Below are positions 7,585 to 15,645 of a DNA stretch of 32,727 nucleotides, one piece after another (positions within the stretch are counted from its first letter, which is position 1; every line of letters starts with the position of its first letter). The stretch lies in assembly GCA_014879675.1 (NCBI GenBank), contig JACSRQ010000162.1:1-32727 (forward strand), read 5' to 3'. A program made the translations under genes and the position numbers. This DNA comes from Ignavibacteria bacterium. GTDB lineage: Bacteria; Bacteroidota; Ignavibacteria; Tepidaquicellales; OLB5. The notes beneath the pieces were generated by a model. That model ran no database searches. It saw only the letters and a list, made by a program, of their open reading frames with translations, and was not told the DNA's origin.

Positions 7585-8502
7585 TTAATTGCAGCTTACA
7601 TAACGGACTTTTGCGAAAGATCTTTTTATGGCTTTATGATACTTGTATTTAGGATATCCGAATATCAGGAATATTCCGTCTTTCGAATCCGGGGGTATGC
7701 TGTATTTCGATTTCAGCTTTTTCATCCGCTTCAGGAATGGTGCAATACTTCCGATCATGCAGCACCCAAGCCCCAGCGAATGGGCTGCGATCATTGCATA
7801 TACAGCGGGAATGTATGGGTCGCACGGATCGCAGTAACCGGAATTATAAAAGTACATGGCAACCGGAGCATCATAGAGCAGGTAGTTCTTGTCCTCTTTT
7901 TTTGTCTTATCAAAAAAGTTTATTAAGGGCACAAGGAAACTTTTTGATACCTCGTAATCGGCTTTGCTCATAAAAGGACGCATAAGAGTAAGCATAGGCT
8001 TCGAGAATATCTTTTTCATTTTGGAAAGCCCGGAAATGAAATCAAATGAAAACTCACGGACTCTTTCTTTCCCTTTGAAAACTATTACACCTACATCAGA
8101 AGGCGGTATTCCCATCGGAGCAGTTACCGCAGCGTCAAGGATCATACCGACGAGGTTTTGCGGAATTTCTTCATCACGGAAATCCCTTATGCTTCGTCGT
8201 GATAATAGCAGGTCATACAGCGAGGCATAAGAGGCTCTCATATTTTTAGGCGGAAGCTCAACAAAGTCACCGGAGTGCAGTGTTCTTCCGGCAATTGAAA
8301 TTGCTTCGTGCGGGCATATAGCGGCGCATTGACCGCAGCCAATGCATCCGAAGAGCGGTGTTTTACTGATCTTAACTTTGCCATCCTGCATAATGAGTGT
8401 GAAATCTTTGCAAACTTCAACACAGAGGCCGCAATCGTTGCACTTCTGCTGATTTAAAAAAATATGTGCAGATTCATTTGTTCTGGTGGTTGGTACCGGC
8501 AT
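7585..8502 (-). CDS. Nitroreductase with N-terminal 2x[4Fe-4S] ferredoxin domain
   Basis: A 305-residue flavin-dependent oxidoreductase. Residues 15-75 form a bacterial ferredoxin domain with two CxxCxxCxxxC clusters (C21, C24, C27, C31 and C53, C56, C59, C63). Residues ~90-290 are a nitroreductase fold with the opening FMN motif LLSRRSIRDF and the late HSLGLGCCMIG helix. An unusual Cys cluster, SGYCDPCDPY, lies in the middle of the flavin domain, and CC occurs in GLGCCMIG. Such fusions feed electrons from ferredoxin-type clusters to FMN; the acceptor is unknown. A strong Shine-Dalgarno (AGGAG) sits 7 bases before the ATG. A terminator of the next gene upstream (8565-8597) separates them. Confidence 0.92.
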   Translation of the reverse strand: MPVPTTRTNESAHIFLNQQKCNDCGLCVEVCKDFTLIMQDGKVKISKTPLFGCIGCGQCAAICPHEAISIAGRTLHSGDFVELPPKNMRASYASLYDLLLSRRSIRDFRDEEIPQNLVGMILDAAVTAPMGIPPSDVGVIVFKGKERVREFSFDFISGLSKMKKIFSKPMLTLMRPFMSKADYEVSKSFLVPLINFFDKTKKEDKNYLLYDAPVAMYFYNSGYCDPCDPYIPAVYAMIAAHSLGLGCCMIGSIAPFLKRMKKLKSKYSIPPDSKDGIFLIFGYPKYKYHKAIKRSFAKVRYVSCN

Positions 8503-8564
8503 AAATATCTCCTGTATTCACAAAAATACCATCCTGTGTGAGATATTAATATGATTCCAATCAT

Positions 8565-8597
8565 AAAAAAAGCCGTTTTTTATCAAAAACGGCTTTT
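8565..8597 (-). terminator. Intrinsic terminator after the small secreted gene
   Basis: On the minus strand AAAAGCCGTTTTT and AAAAACGGCTTTT form a perfect 13-bp stem around a 4-base loop, followed by a T-run (A's at 8565-8571 on plus). It lies 44 bases past the stop of the gene at 8641-8997 and upstream of the nitroreductase start. Confidence 0.9.
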
Positions 8598-8640
8598 AAG
8601 CAGTTATTAACCAATATGAAAAACTTTTTTTGCAGATTTT

Positions 8641-8997
8641 TCAGCTTTCGATCTCGGGGCTCATCATCATGAGCACATCCATCTTCCGGCTGTCCAGCCC
8701 GTCCCTGCGGATCTTTACCTCGCACTCCCAACGGTGCTGCTTTTCATCTTTGAACCTGAATACGCTGGTGTACGTTTCATCCGCAGATACATTAGACTCC
8801 ACCTGCCGCCAGTTATGTTTGGTTTTAAGGCGTTCGCAGAATACATCAGAGAACTTCTCGGTATTAAGATCAGTTTCGATCTTGTACTCATACCTTAGTT
8901 TTTGCGGCTCGGTAAAAACCTCGCCGGCATGCAGCATAGACCCGAACAAAAAGCTATGAAGGGCAAATCCGATTAATGCAAAGAGAACTTTTTGCAT
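8641..8997 (-). CDS. Small secreted hypothetical protein
   Basis: A 118-residue protein with an N-terminal signal peptide (MQKVLFALIGFALHSFLFGSMLHA, likely cleaved after HAGEV or nearby). The mature part is a small α/β domain with alternating strands (LRYEYKIETD, YTSVFRFKD, RWECEVKIRRDG) and two Cys (FCERL, WECEV) that could pair. I do not recognise a family. It is a single gene with a strong terminator at 8565-8597. The CBM9-barrel gene lies 53 bases upstream on the same strand, so the two could share a transcript. Confidence 0.7.
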   Translation of the reverse strand: MQKVLFALIGFALHSFLFGSMLHAGEVFTEPQKLRYEYKIETDLNTEKFSDVFCERLKTKHNWRQVESNVSADETYTSVFRFKDEKQHRWECEVKIRRDGLDSRKMDVLMMMSPEIES

Positions 8998-9050
8998 AGC
9001 TGTTCATTTAAATTATTGGAAAAGAATATTAAAATCAAAAACCCTAAGAA

Positions 9051-11141
9051 CTAGAAGTTAAACTCGTAGCTCACCTTGAAATATCTCCTTGTGTATTCAA
9101 GCTTATCGCCATCAAGATTCAATACCAGGTAAACGCTGCTTCCGCCGAAGAACTCATACTGAAGCATTGTATTGAGGAGCGCTCTTTTGTTATATGTATC
9201 ACGCTGGTAGTACGCCCTGAGGAACAGCTTTTCAATTACTTTATAATCAAGCTTTATATTATAAATTGATTGTTCAAAATTATCACCCTGTTTAATATAG
9301 TTATAATTTGCTCCAAGCCTGAATTTGCCAAGAAACGCCAGGTCAATGGATGCATATGGATTTACGAGCTTTTCGCCGAAATACCTGCCGCCATAAACCC
9401 CTGCTGAAAAAGAGTTATTGCCGAACACAACTTTAAAATTATTATCAGCCAGAATGTTTTCCCGCGTAATGATATTATTGTTCTCATCGTAGTCATTGGG
9501 GCGGTCGTAATTAATATTATGTCCGAAACTGAGCCATCCTGTAACTTTGTAATACAGGTTACCAAAGACGCCGTTTTGTTTATTGAAGCCAAACGGCCTG
9601 TCTAAATCGTCGTCAAACTTGTGAGACCTGTAATATCCCGCCGATAAATTTATATTGCTGAAGTATTTGTTGTTATTTACGAACTGGTATCCCGCACTGA
9701 TATTTAACTCATCATAGTTGTTGCCGTAGTTATTAAACAAAGTTGATACAACAAAATTTGAGTCATACCTTGTATACCCGGCATCCATGTAGGGACCACC
9801 GTTACTGTTTTGTTCATAATACAGGTAGCCACTGTACATGTTCGCACCCGAACCGTCATTATTAAAGCTGCGGGCTACCTGGGGAATAAACCTGAACCTT
9901 GAAGGCAGGTTTATCTTTCCGTCAACACTCAGCACCTTTTCAGTGTAGTTACCAAGTGTATCGTGATAATACAGGAATAATCCGCCAATGTTGAAATCCT
10001 GAAAGTTAAAATTCGGCCTCCCAATTGCAAACGTACGCCTGGAACCGCTGAAGTCAGGTACAGTATCTTTTACAAATACTCCGCCCATTTTAAACTTATC
10101 ACTGCGGTAGGTATAGTTGAAGCCATATTGTATCTTTTGTATAGCCCTTGTATAAAACAGGTTCACCGGAGTTCTGTATATATCCAGATCTTTGCTGAAG
10201 AATGGCCTTTTTTCCTGCAGGAATATGGGCCTGCCGTAAAACGCGAAACGGAACGGATCTGCTTCAATAGTTGATTCATCTGTAAACACTGTGCTTTTCA
10301 GCTTGTGTTTATCAAGGCTAACTGCAAACTCTCCGCCAAATTTTACTTTTGCAGTATCAAAGTTAGCATACTGCCCAACCAGGAACGGCGTAAGGCTGAA
10401 TCTCAGGTTAAGCTTTTCGTCAAAGGGTGTGGTCAGATCAAGCTTATATGTACTTTTCAGATTTAACAGCTCACTGTTTGGTGTTAAGGCATACCATGTA
10501 TAGTTGCCATCGGGCGTATATGAAAAAAGCTGCAGGTCAATGCCGATCTGTTTTTTGTTCTTGTTCTGGAGCCTGTCAACCGGGATCTTGATCTCCAGTT
10601 CAACATATCCGGGCTTGCCGTCTTTTGCTTCTTTGTAAATTTTCGACTTGTTTTCCCACTGCCAGTCCCACTCATATGATTGATTGGTTTGGTTATATAC
10701 AACAGCATCCCGCTGGTTATCCAGAAAACTTACAACGAACACATATCCGTTTTTGTTCTTGTTCTCTAGATCGAGCAAAATGAAGAATTCATTTTCTTCA
10801 TCTGTGCTCCTATCCCTTGTTAACGATTGTTTTATTATCTTTCCGCGCGGCCAGTATTTAATAGCGATATAGATAGCATCCCTGGTTTGCCTGATATACG
10901 CAATTGTGCTGTCATAATCTTTCGAGTCTGACTTGGGTATCATCATGTGGAAGTCGCTGAATACTTTGGCATTCGACCACTCTGAGTTATCTATCTTACC
11001 GTCGATCTTTGGAGCGGAATTAATATTGGCAGAGGTTTTATCATCGCCGGCCATTTCATTTCCTGTTTGCGCGCTAAGCTGACACGCAAAGAGCAAAAGA
11101 AAAAGCATTATAACCGGTATTGATAAAGATGATGTTTTCAT
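9051..11141 (-). CDS. CBM9-like domain plus outer-membrane β-barrel protein (DUF5916-like)
   Basis: A 696-residue surface protein. Residues 1-25 are a signal peptide; Cys20 gives a weak lipobox (LFAC), but the barrel argues for normal cleavage after SAQ. Residues ~40-235 match a carbohydrate-binding family 9/DOMON-like domain (PKIDGKIDNSEWSNAKVFSDF, then DAIYIAIKYW and ELEIKIPVDRL). The remaining ~450 residues are alternating aromatic-rich strands typical of an outer-membrane barrel, including PVNLFYTRAIQ, which resembles the LFYSRRIG motif of DUF5916 proteins. The chain ends in ...YEFNF, with the terminal Phe expected of barrel proteins. The domain order fits known CBM9-DUF5916 proteins; the cargo or ligand is unknown. 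A multi-stem element lies 80 bases upstream. Confidence 0.82.
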   Translation of the reverse strand: MKTSSLSIPVIMLFLLLFACQLSAQTGNEMAGDDKTSANINSAPKIDGKIDNSEWSNAKVFSDFHMMIPKSDSKDYDSTIAYIRQTRDAIYIAIKYWPRGKIIKQSLTRDRSTDEENEFFILLDLENKNKNGYVFVVSFLDNQRDAVVYNQTNQSYEWDWQWENKSKIYKEAKDGKPGYVELEIKIPVDRLQNKNKKQIGIDLQLFSYTPDGNYTWYALTPNSELLNLKSTYKLDLTTPFDEKLNLRFSLTPFLVGQYANFDTAKVKFGGEFAVSLDKHKLKSTVFTDESTIEADPFRFAFYGRPIFLQEKRPFFSKDLDIYRTPVNLFYTRAIQKIQYGFNYTYRSDKFKMGGVFVKDTVPDFSGSRRTFAIGRPNFNFQDFNIGGLFLYYHDTLGNYTEKVLSVDGKINLPSRFRFIPQVARSFNNDGSGANMYSGYLYYEQNSNGGPYMDAGYTRYDSNFVVSTLFNNYGNNYDELNISAGYQFVNNNKYFSNINLSAGYYRSHKFDDDLDRPFGFNKQNGVFGNLYYKVTGWLSFGHNINYDRPNDYDENNNIITRENILADNNFKVVFGNNSFSAGVYGGRYFGEKLVNPYASIDLAFLGKFRLGANYNYIKQGDNFEQSIYNIKLDYKVIEKLFLRAYYQRDTYNKRALLNTMLQYEFFGGSSVYLVLNLDGDKLEYTRRYFKVSYEFNF

Positions 11142-11220
11142 TCAATTCAATTTAAAACTAATTAGAGATGTACGCTTATTGAATATTGCTATTTTGTGTC
11201 AAAGAAGAGTAAAAATAAAA

Positions 11221-11364
11221 GAGCGTGTGCGATGCCTGTCTCAAAAAATATTGCCTATGGGTCAAATATAGGTTACAATTTTAGAGACAGGCGGCAGCCT
11301 ACTTTTTTCTAAGCCGCCTACACGCTTGAGCCCTCAAAACAAGCGTCGCCCAATCGCACTGCTC
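11221..11364. repeat. Multi-stem foldback element (structured RNA or mobile DNA)
   Basis: The outer stem is GAGC..GTGCGAT (11221-11224, 11227-11233) with ATCGCAC.GCTC (11353-11359, 11361-11364): 11 pairs with a small bulge. Enclosed are a long hairpin GCCTGTCTC (11234-11242)/GAGACAGGC (11284-11292) whose arms extend with AATATTG/CAATTTT and CCTAT/ATAGG; a stem AGGCGGC (11289-11295)/GCCGCCT (11313-11319) sharing a few bases with it; and ACGCTTG (11322-11328)/CAAGCGT (11340-11346), perfect with an 11-base loop. This makes a closed multi-branch junction of 144 bases. It lies 80 bases upstream of the minus-strand CBM9-barrel gene. The GCCTGTCTC hairpin alone looks like a small MITE end pair (TGTCTCAAAA type). 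Which strand is used, if any, is unknown. Confidence 0.65.
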
Positions 11365-11417
11365 TTTATTCTTTTCCAGAAGGAGAAATTCCGGTTCTGC
11401 GTTTACTTGCTGCGTTT

Positions 11418-11445
11418 CACATGCTGTAATTCACATGCTGCAATT
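11418..11445. repeat. Two-copy 14-bp tandem repeat
   Basis: CACATGCTGTAATT (11418-11431) is followed directly by CACATGCTGCAATT (11432-11445), differing at one base. A third partial CAC follows. No function is evident. Confidence 0.6.
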
Positions 11446-11892
11446 CACCGAACTCTTTTCTTTGATGCACCAGTGTTACAAAAGGTTTAATTTTTTTGAA
11501 GCATTATGTTTTGAATTGAATTGTCTTTCCTGATCCGTGAAGCCGTAAGAGCATGCACGTACTTTTGAAGAGTTAGCTGTACTAAAAGTTATCATAAGTT
11601 TGAACTTTATTCACTTTGATATGGAGTTCTGAACTTCCTGAATTGGAAGCACAATAACTTTTAATATTACAGCACGGCTGCTCGGCTTACTTACAAATCT
11701 AAGCTATACAAAGCTTAAATTATGGACTTAGAACGGACAAATAATGCCAAAAATGAACCTTTTTTGAAACATTGCGCTTCTTTTCTACAAAGATATAAAA
11801 ATTTATATAATATGCAATATAACTACTTATGTATATTTGATAAGATGCCAAAGGGCTCATTAGGGTTTAATTTAACATGTAGAATTCAAAGA

Positions 11893-13674
11893 TTATTTCA
11901 AAAGAACCATCTTTTTTGTCATGCTGAATCTGCCTGAAGTTATTGTATAAAAGTACACCCCGCTTGGATAGTTGGATGCATTAAAATCGAATGTATAACT
12001 TCCTGCACTAAGTGAGCCTGCAAAAATTACTTCAAGCTCTTTACCTAATCCGTCGTAAATCTTAAGTTCAGTATCCCCCGCCTCAGCAAGATCAAAGCTG
12101 AACCTTGTTGAGGGATTGAACGGGTTTGGATAGTTCTGATGCAGGTTAAATCCTTCGGGCACTACATTACCGTTTTGCTGAATGCCAATGATCCCGGTAC
12201 CTTCTATGATCCTTATGATCTGGTTCGAAGCTACAGCGGTATAATTTTCAACCGCGCCCGAAAGCCACTCTACCCTGATAGTATCAATAGTAACTGCATT
12301 TCCTAAACCGAAATGCAGGTCAAGGTTCTGCCCGCAATAACCTGATTGCCCTTCAACTGTGCGCGAAAGCCAAACGGGTGTACCGTTAATAACTGCCCTT
12401 ACTTTAACATTAGACCCAATGGCGGAGCGATTGGTTGCATTTCCTGTTAATTTAATTTCTAACCATTTGTTATTGTTACCGTTATTCAAATAAGCGGAAT
12501 TGTTTTCATTTTCATTAAATGTTCTTGCAGTAAAAATATCAAGGTCACCATCAGCATCCCAATCTGCCCATGCAAAGCCGTATGAGTAGCCAAGGTCATT
12601 AACTACTTCGCCATCTGTGATCTTTTCAAATGAAGCGGTACCGGTTTCCATGAGCTTATTGCGGAACATCAAATTCGGAAGTCTAACACCCGCAGGACCG
12701 TATGCCTGTGTGATGAACATATCAAGGTCACCGTCATTATCATAATCGCCCCAGCCTGAGCTTGCATGGTAGCCGTTATCACTTACTATCGGGTCGCCCA
12801 GAATCCTTGTGAAAGCAAAATTCCCATCATTTCTAAAGAGCAGGTTTTTCTGGTTTTCTGAATTAGCTACAAACAGATCCGGGTCGCCGTCATTATCGTA
12901 ATCACCCCAACTCGAGCTCCATGAACTTCCGGCAGTTGATACCGGGGGAATGCCTGTTACCTTGGTAAAATATCCACCGCCATTATTCTTGTACATATAG
13001 TCTGCAGGACCTGATTCATTGGCAACAAAAATATCAAGGTCACCGTCGTTATCAATATCTATCCAGTTAACGCAGCGCGAAAGGTAGCCCACATCCTGGT
13101 AAATAGCACCGGAATCGATCCTTGCAAAATTTCCGCTGCCCAAATTTTTATAAAGCCTGTTCCTTGAGCCTGAAGATTTGCTGTTACATACAAAAAGATC
13201 CACCAAACCGTCTTTATCATAATCACCCCAGCTGCATGATTCAGAAAAACCGCGGTCGGTTACTATCGGACTTGAGCCCAGAAAAGTAAATGAACCGCTT
13301 CCGTTGTTTTTATACAATACGCTGATCGAATCATACCAAGTGACAGTACACATATCAAGGTTGCCGTCGTTATCAAAATCCGCCCAGCTTGAGCCATCGT
13401 AAGGCAGGCTGTCATTAAAGGGGTTCGTTGCTATCAGCCGGAAAAACTGACCACCATCATTGCGGTACATGAACGGGTATTGACCGAATCTTTTACCGTT
13501 ACTAACGTAGAGATCAAGGTCGCCATCATTATCGTAATCAACAAAGTTTACGCTTCTGGATGCACCGCCATCGTTTACAAAAGAGCCGGTAGTAACAGGC
13601 GTAAAGTTTTGCGCTTCAGCGCGACTTAACAAGCCGGTTAGAGATAGTATCAGAATAATGATAAATAGTTTCAT
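11893..13674 (-). CDS. Secreted FG-GAP/VCBS repeat protein with ASPIC/UnbV and T9SS sorting domain
   Basis: A 593-residue exported protein. Signal peptide at 1-22 (MKLFIIILILSLTGLLSRAEAQ). Seven FG-GAP/VCBS repeats with Ca-binding DxDxDGDxD loops (DYDNDGDLDLYV and variants) form a β-propeller. An ASPIC/UnbV segment follows (WLEIKLTGNATNRSAIGSNV, then RTVEGQSGYCGQNLDLHFGLG). The last ~85 residues are a type A T9SS sorting domain with NYPNPFNPSTRFSF and the ending GRFSMTKKMVLLK. The product is probably exported by T9SS and fixed at, or released from, the surface. I start at the ATG at 13674, which gives a clean signal peptide; the open frame continues 12 codons upstream to an ATG at 13710. It is divergent from a helical-repeat gene at 13892. 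Confidence 0.92.
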   Translation of the reverse strand: MKLFIIILILSLTGLLSRAEAQNFTPVTTGSFVNDGGASRSVNFVDYDNDGDLDLYVSNGKRFGQYPFMYRNDGGQFFRLIATNPFNDSLPYDGSSWADFDNDGNLDMCTVTWYDSISVLYKNNGSGSFTFLGSSPIVTDRGFSESCSWGDYDKDGLVDLFVCNSKSSGSRNRLYKNLGSGNFARIDSGAIYQDVGYLSRCVNWIDIDNDGDLDIFVANESGPADYMYKNNGGGYFTKVTGIPPVSTAGSSWSSSWGDYDNDGDPDLFVANSENQKNLLFRNDGNFAFTRILGDPIVSDNGYHASSGWGDYDNDGDLDMFITQAYGPAGVRLPNLMFRNKLMETGTASFEKITDGEVVNDLGYSYGFAWADWDADGDLDIFTARTFNENENNSAYLNNGNNNKWLEIKLTGNATNRSAIGSNVKVRAVINGTPVWLSRTVEGQSGYCGQNLDLHFGLGNAVTIDTIRVEWLSGAVENYTAVASNQIIRIIEGTGIIGIQQNGNVVPEGFNLHQNYPNPFNPSTRFSFDLAEAGDTELKIYDGLGKELEVIFAGSLSAGSYTFDFNASNYPSGVYFYTITSGRFSMTKKMVLLK

Positions 13675-13891
13675 AATATTGTTTTCAAATTTGATGTTTA
13701 TTGACTTCATCTTAATGATTTGGTTTATTTTTTCTGCTGAATAAGCGATTCATCATAAATATATCTGTTCACCACCAAAGACTCAAAACCCAATTACCCG
13801 AAAATATTAGATTTCTACTGGCTAAACTTTTCGCTAAATGACATAAAAAAGTCCTATTTATATATAAAGGTATTATTTATATTAGATTTCT

Positions 13892-15370
13892 ATGAAACAA
13901 TCAAACGACCTGTTCGAGCTGATAAGCTCAATGAGCAAAAGTGAAAAAAGATACTTTGTATTGCAGTCAAACCTGCATAAGGGGAACAAACAATACATCC
14001 GGCTCTTTAAAGCATTGGAAAAACTAGATAGTTACAATGAAAAGGAATTCCGAAAACTAAATTCAGATAAAAGCTTTGTAAAGAACCTGGCATTCTGTAA
14101 AAACCATCTTTATAAACTTATAATGAAAAGCCTGATCGATTTCAGCTCCGGCCGATCGGCAGATGCTAAGATACACTCACTTATCAGCGAGTGCAAAATA
14201 CTCTTCAGGAAAACTCTTTATCCGCGCTACTTCAGGACAATAGAAAAAGCTAAACAGCTCGCCCTGAAACACGAACGATTCGGTTATGTAATGCAGATCA
14301 TGGAGATGGAAAAAATTATCGTCAGGAAAGAAGAACAGAGCGGAGACAAGATCAATACGCTGCATAATGAGTTTTCCGAAACAGCCGCCAGAATGAAAAA
14401 TGTTTTTGAATACAGCCGCATCGGCGGACTTCTTCTAAGCAGTTTCAGGAAATTCGGCCTCACCCGCGGCGAATTTCAAATAAGTGCAATTGATGAGATA
14501 ATTGATAACAGGCTTATGAGCAGTACAGATAAAGCACTGAGCAACAAAGCATTGGAAGGATACTTCAGGGTAAAGGAGCTTGCTGCAATTGCCAGGGGTG
14601 ACTTTGAAAGCTCCTATCAAGCTCAGCTTAAAAGACTGGAAACAGTAAAAGGAGATCCCTCTCCGTTCCTTGACCAGGTGATTAATTACAGGTCTGATAT
14701 TTTATACTCCCTTTTGGAAACGAGCCTTCAACTGAACCGCCCGGCAGAAGCAGCCCAATACCTTAAAGAGATCAGGGAAATACTTGATAATTCAAAAGAC
14801 TCACTTGACGATTTTGAAATATACCGTAGTTTTGTGTACTTCAGGCGATATCTTGCTGCCGGTGATACCCAAAAAGCCGGAAGACTTATCCCACGGCTGG
14901 AACATGTACTGAAGAAGTATAAAAACAAAATGCTGATCGATACAGAGCTTTCTATATTGTTTTATATAGTGAAGTGCAGGATGATGGAAGGGAAATACCC
15001 TGCAGCATTGAAGGCTGCTAATACTCTGGGCTCGCACCCGCTGCTTGGCAAGCGTGCAGATTACGAAAGTTATCTCAAAATAATGAACCTGGTGATACAC
15101 TTTGAACTTAAGAATTTTGAATTGCTAAGGTACCTGCTGATATCCGCCTACAGGTTCTTATACAAAAGGGAAAAGTTGTTTAAAGTTGAAATGCTTGTAC
15201 TGGAGTTTATCCGGAAGCTGCCGAAGGTAAAAAATGAACATGACCTTTCATTTATTTTCAGCCGGATGCAGAAAGAGCTGACGAAGCTTAAGCAGGTAAA
15301 ATACGAAAAAAATGCATTTGAGTATTTCGATTTTTCAGAATGGATAAATAAGAAAATAACAAAGAAGTAA
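13892..15370 (+). CDS. Helical-repeat protein of the 'LSKSEKRYF' family, unknown function
   Basis: A 492-residue, almost wholly α-helical, cytosolic protein with no signal or membrane segment. It opens with LFELISSMSKSEKRYFVLQS and then LFKALEKLDSYNEKEF, a beginning I recognise from uncharacterised Bacteroidota proteins. The rest reads as TPR-like helical pairs (for example RPAEAAQYLKEIREIL and GDTQKAGRLIPRLEHVLKKYKNK). It is basic and ends KKITKK. The second protein of this build is at 24344-25780. In both cases the gene is divergent from a T9SS-sorted secreted propeller gene, here across 217 bases. A role as scaffold or regulator is only a guess. Confidence 0.75.
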   Translation: MKQSNDLFELISSMSKSEKRYFVLQSNLHKGNKQYIRLFKALEKLDSYNEKEFRKLNSDKSFVKNLAFCKNHLYKLIMKSLIDFSSGRSADAKIHSLISECKILFRKTLYPRYFRTIEKAKQLALKHERFGYVMQIMEMEKIIVRKEEQSGDKINTLHNEFSETAARMKNVFEYSRIGGLLLSSFRKFGLTRGEFQISAIDEIIDNRLMSSTDKALSNKALEGYFRVKELAAIARGDFESSYQAQLKRLETVKGDPSPFLDQVINYRSDILYSLLETSLQLNRPAEAAQYLKEIREILDNSKDSLDDFEIYRSFVYFRRYLAAGDTQKAGRLIPRLEHVLKKYKNKMLIDTELSILFYIVKCRMMEGKYPAALKAANTLGSHPLLGKRADYESYLKIMNLVIHFELKNFELLRYLLISAYRFLYKREKLFKVEMLVLEFIRKLPKVKNEHDLSFIFSRMQKELTKLKQVKYEKNAFEYFDFSEWINKKITKK

Positions 15371-15386
15371 TTCCCTTTGTTTGTTC

Positions 15387-15518
15387 TTAAGGAATAACAG
15401 AGCCGAGATCGAAATGTATTGTTACATTCCCGTCAGGTGAAATGGTTTGGATCTCTTCGGCAATCAGGAGATTTATTGATGCAAATAACTGGAATAATAC
15501 AAGCAGATATGTTTTCAT
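15387..15518 (-). pseudogene. 43-codon secreted ORF, possible GH97-type N-terminal remnant
   Basis: On the minus strand an ATG at 15518 opens 43 codons ending in TAA at 15387. The product begins with a good signal peptide (MKTYLLVLFQLFASINLLIA) followed by EEIQTISPDGNVTIHFDLGS. The 'SPDG-N-V/I-x-FDL' start resembles the N-terminal domain of glycoside hydrolase family 97 and related enzymes, after which the frame stops. It is therefore either a deletion remnant of a secreted enzyme gene or a real micro-protein. Downstream (below 15387) the helical-repeat gene on the other strand leaves no room for the rest. Confidence 0.4.
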
Positions 15519-15633
15519 AAACACAATTTATGAATTTTCTGTGTTGTAAAACCATACAAAAATCTGTGCAAAAAGCCCCTTTTCGTTTCAAAAGTGAACT
15601 CCATTTGCCATTAAAACTCTCGGGAATAGTTAG

Positions 15634-15641
15634 TAACTTTG
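15634..15641 (+). promoter_or_regulatory. Bacteroidota-type -7 box before mtaB
   Basis: TAACTTTG matches the TAnnTTTG consensus exactly and ends 4 bases before the mtaB ATG, so the message would be almost leaderless. A TTTG at 15604-15607 is the only -33 candidate and its 26-base spacing is longer than usual. This is a weak call. Confidence 0.3.
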
Positions 15642-15645
15642 TATT

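Larger units (their letters stand above)
11142..11892. other. Gene-free stretch of ~750 bases
   Basis: No convincing gene is seen. The left part holds the multi-stem foldback element at 11221-11364. A two-copy 14-base tandem (11418-11445) follows. The remainder to 11892 is AT-rich with no clear structure and carries one unsupported 71-codon open frame (11722-11937) that runs into the 3' end of the FG-GAP gene. The stretch may be a decayed region. Confidence 0.6.

Noticed and set aside
11221-11364. Retron msr-msd or known riboswitch
   Set aside because: No reverse transcriptase gene is near, and none of the conserved riboswitch cores I know is visible. Kept only as an unclassified structured element.
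11722-11937. 71-codon open frame on plus
   Set aside because: Mixed-composition peptide that overlaps the 3' end of the FG-GAP gene on the other strand; no domain and no start signal.
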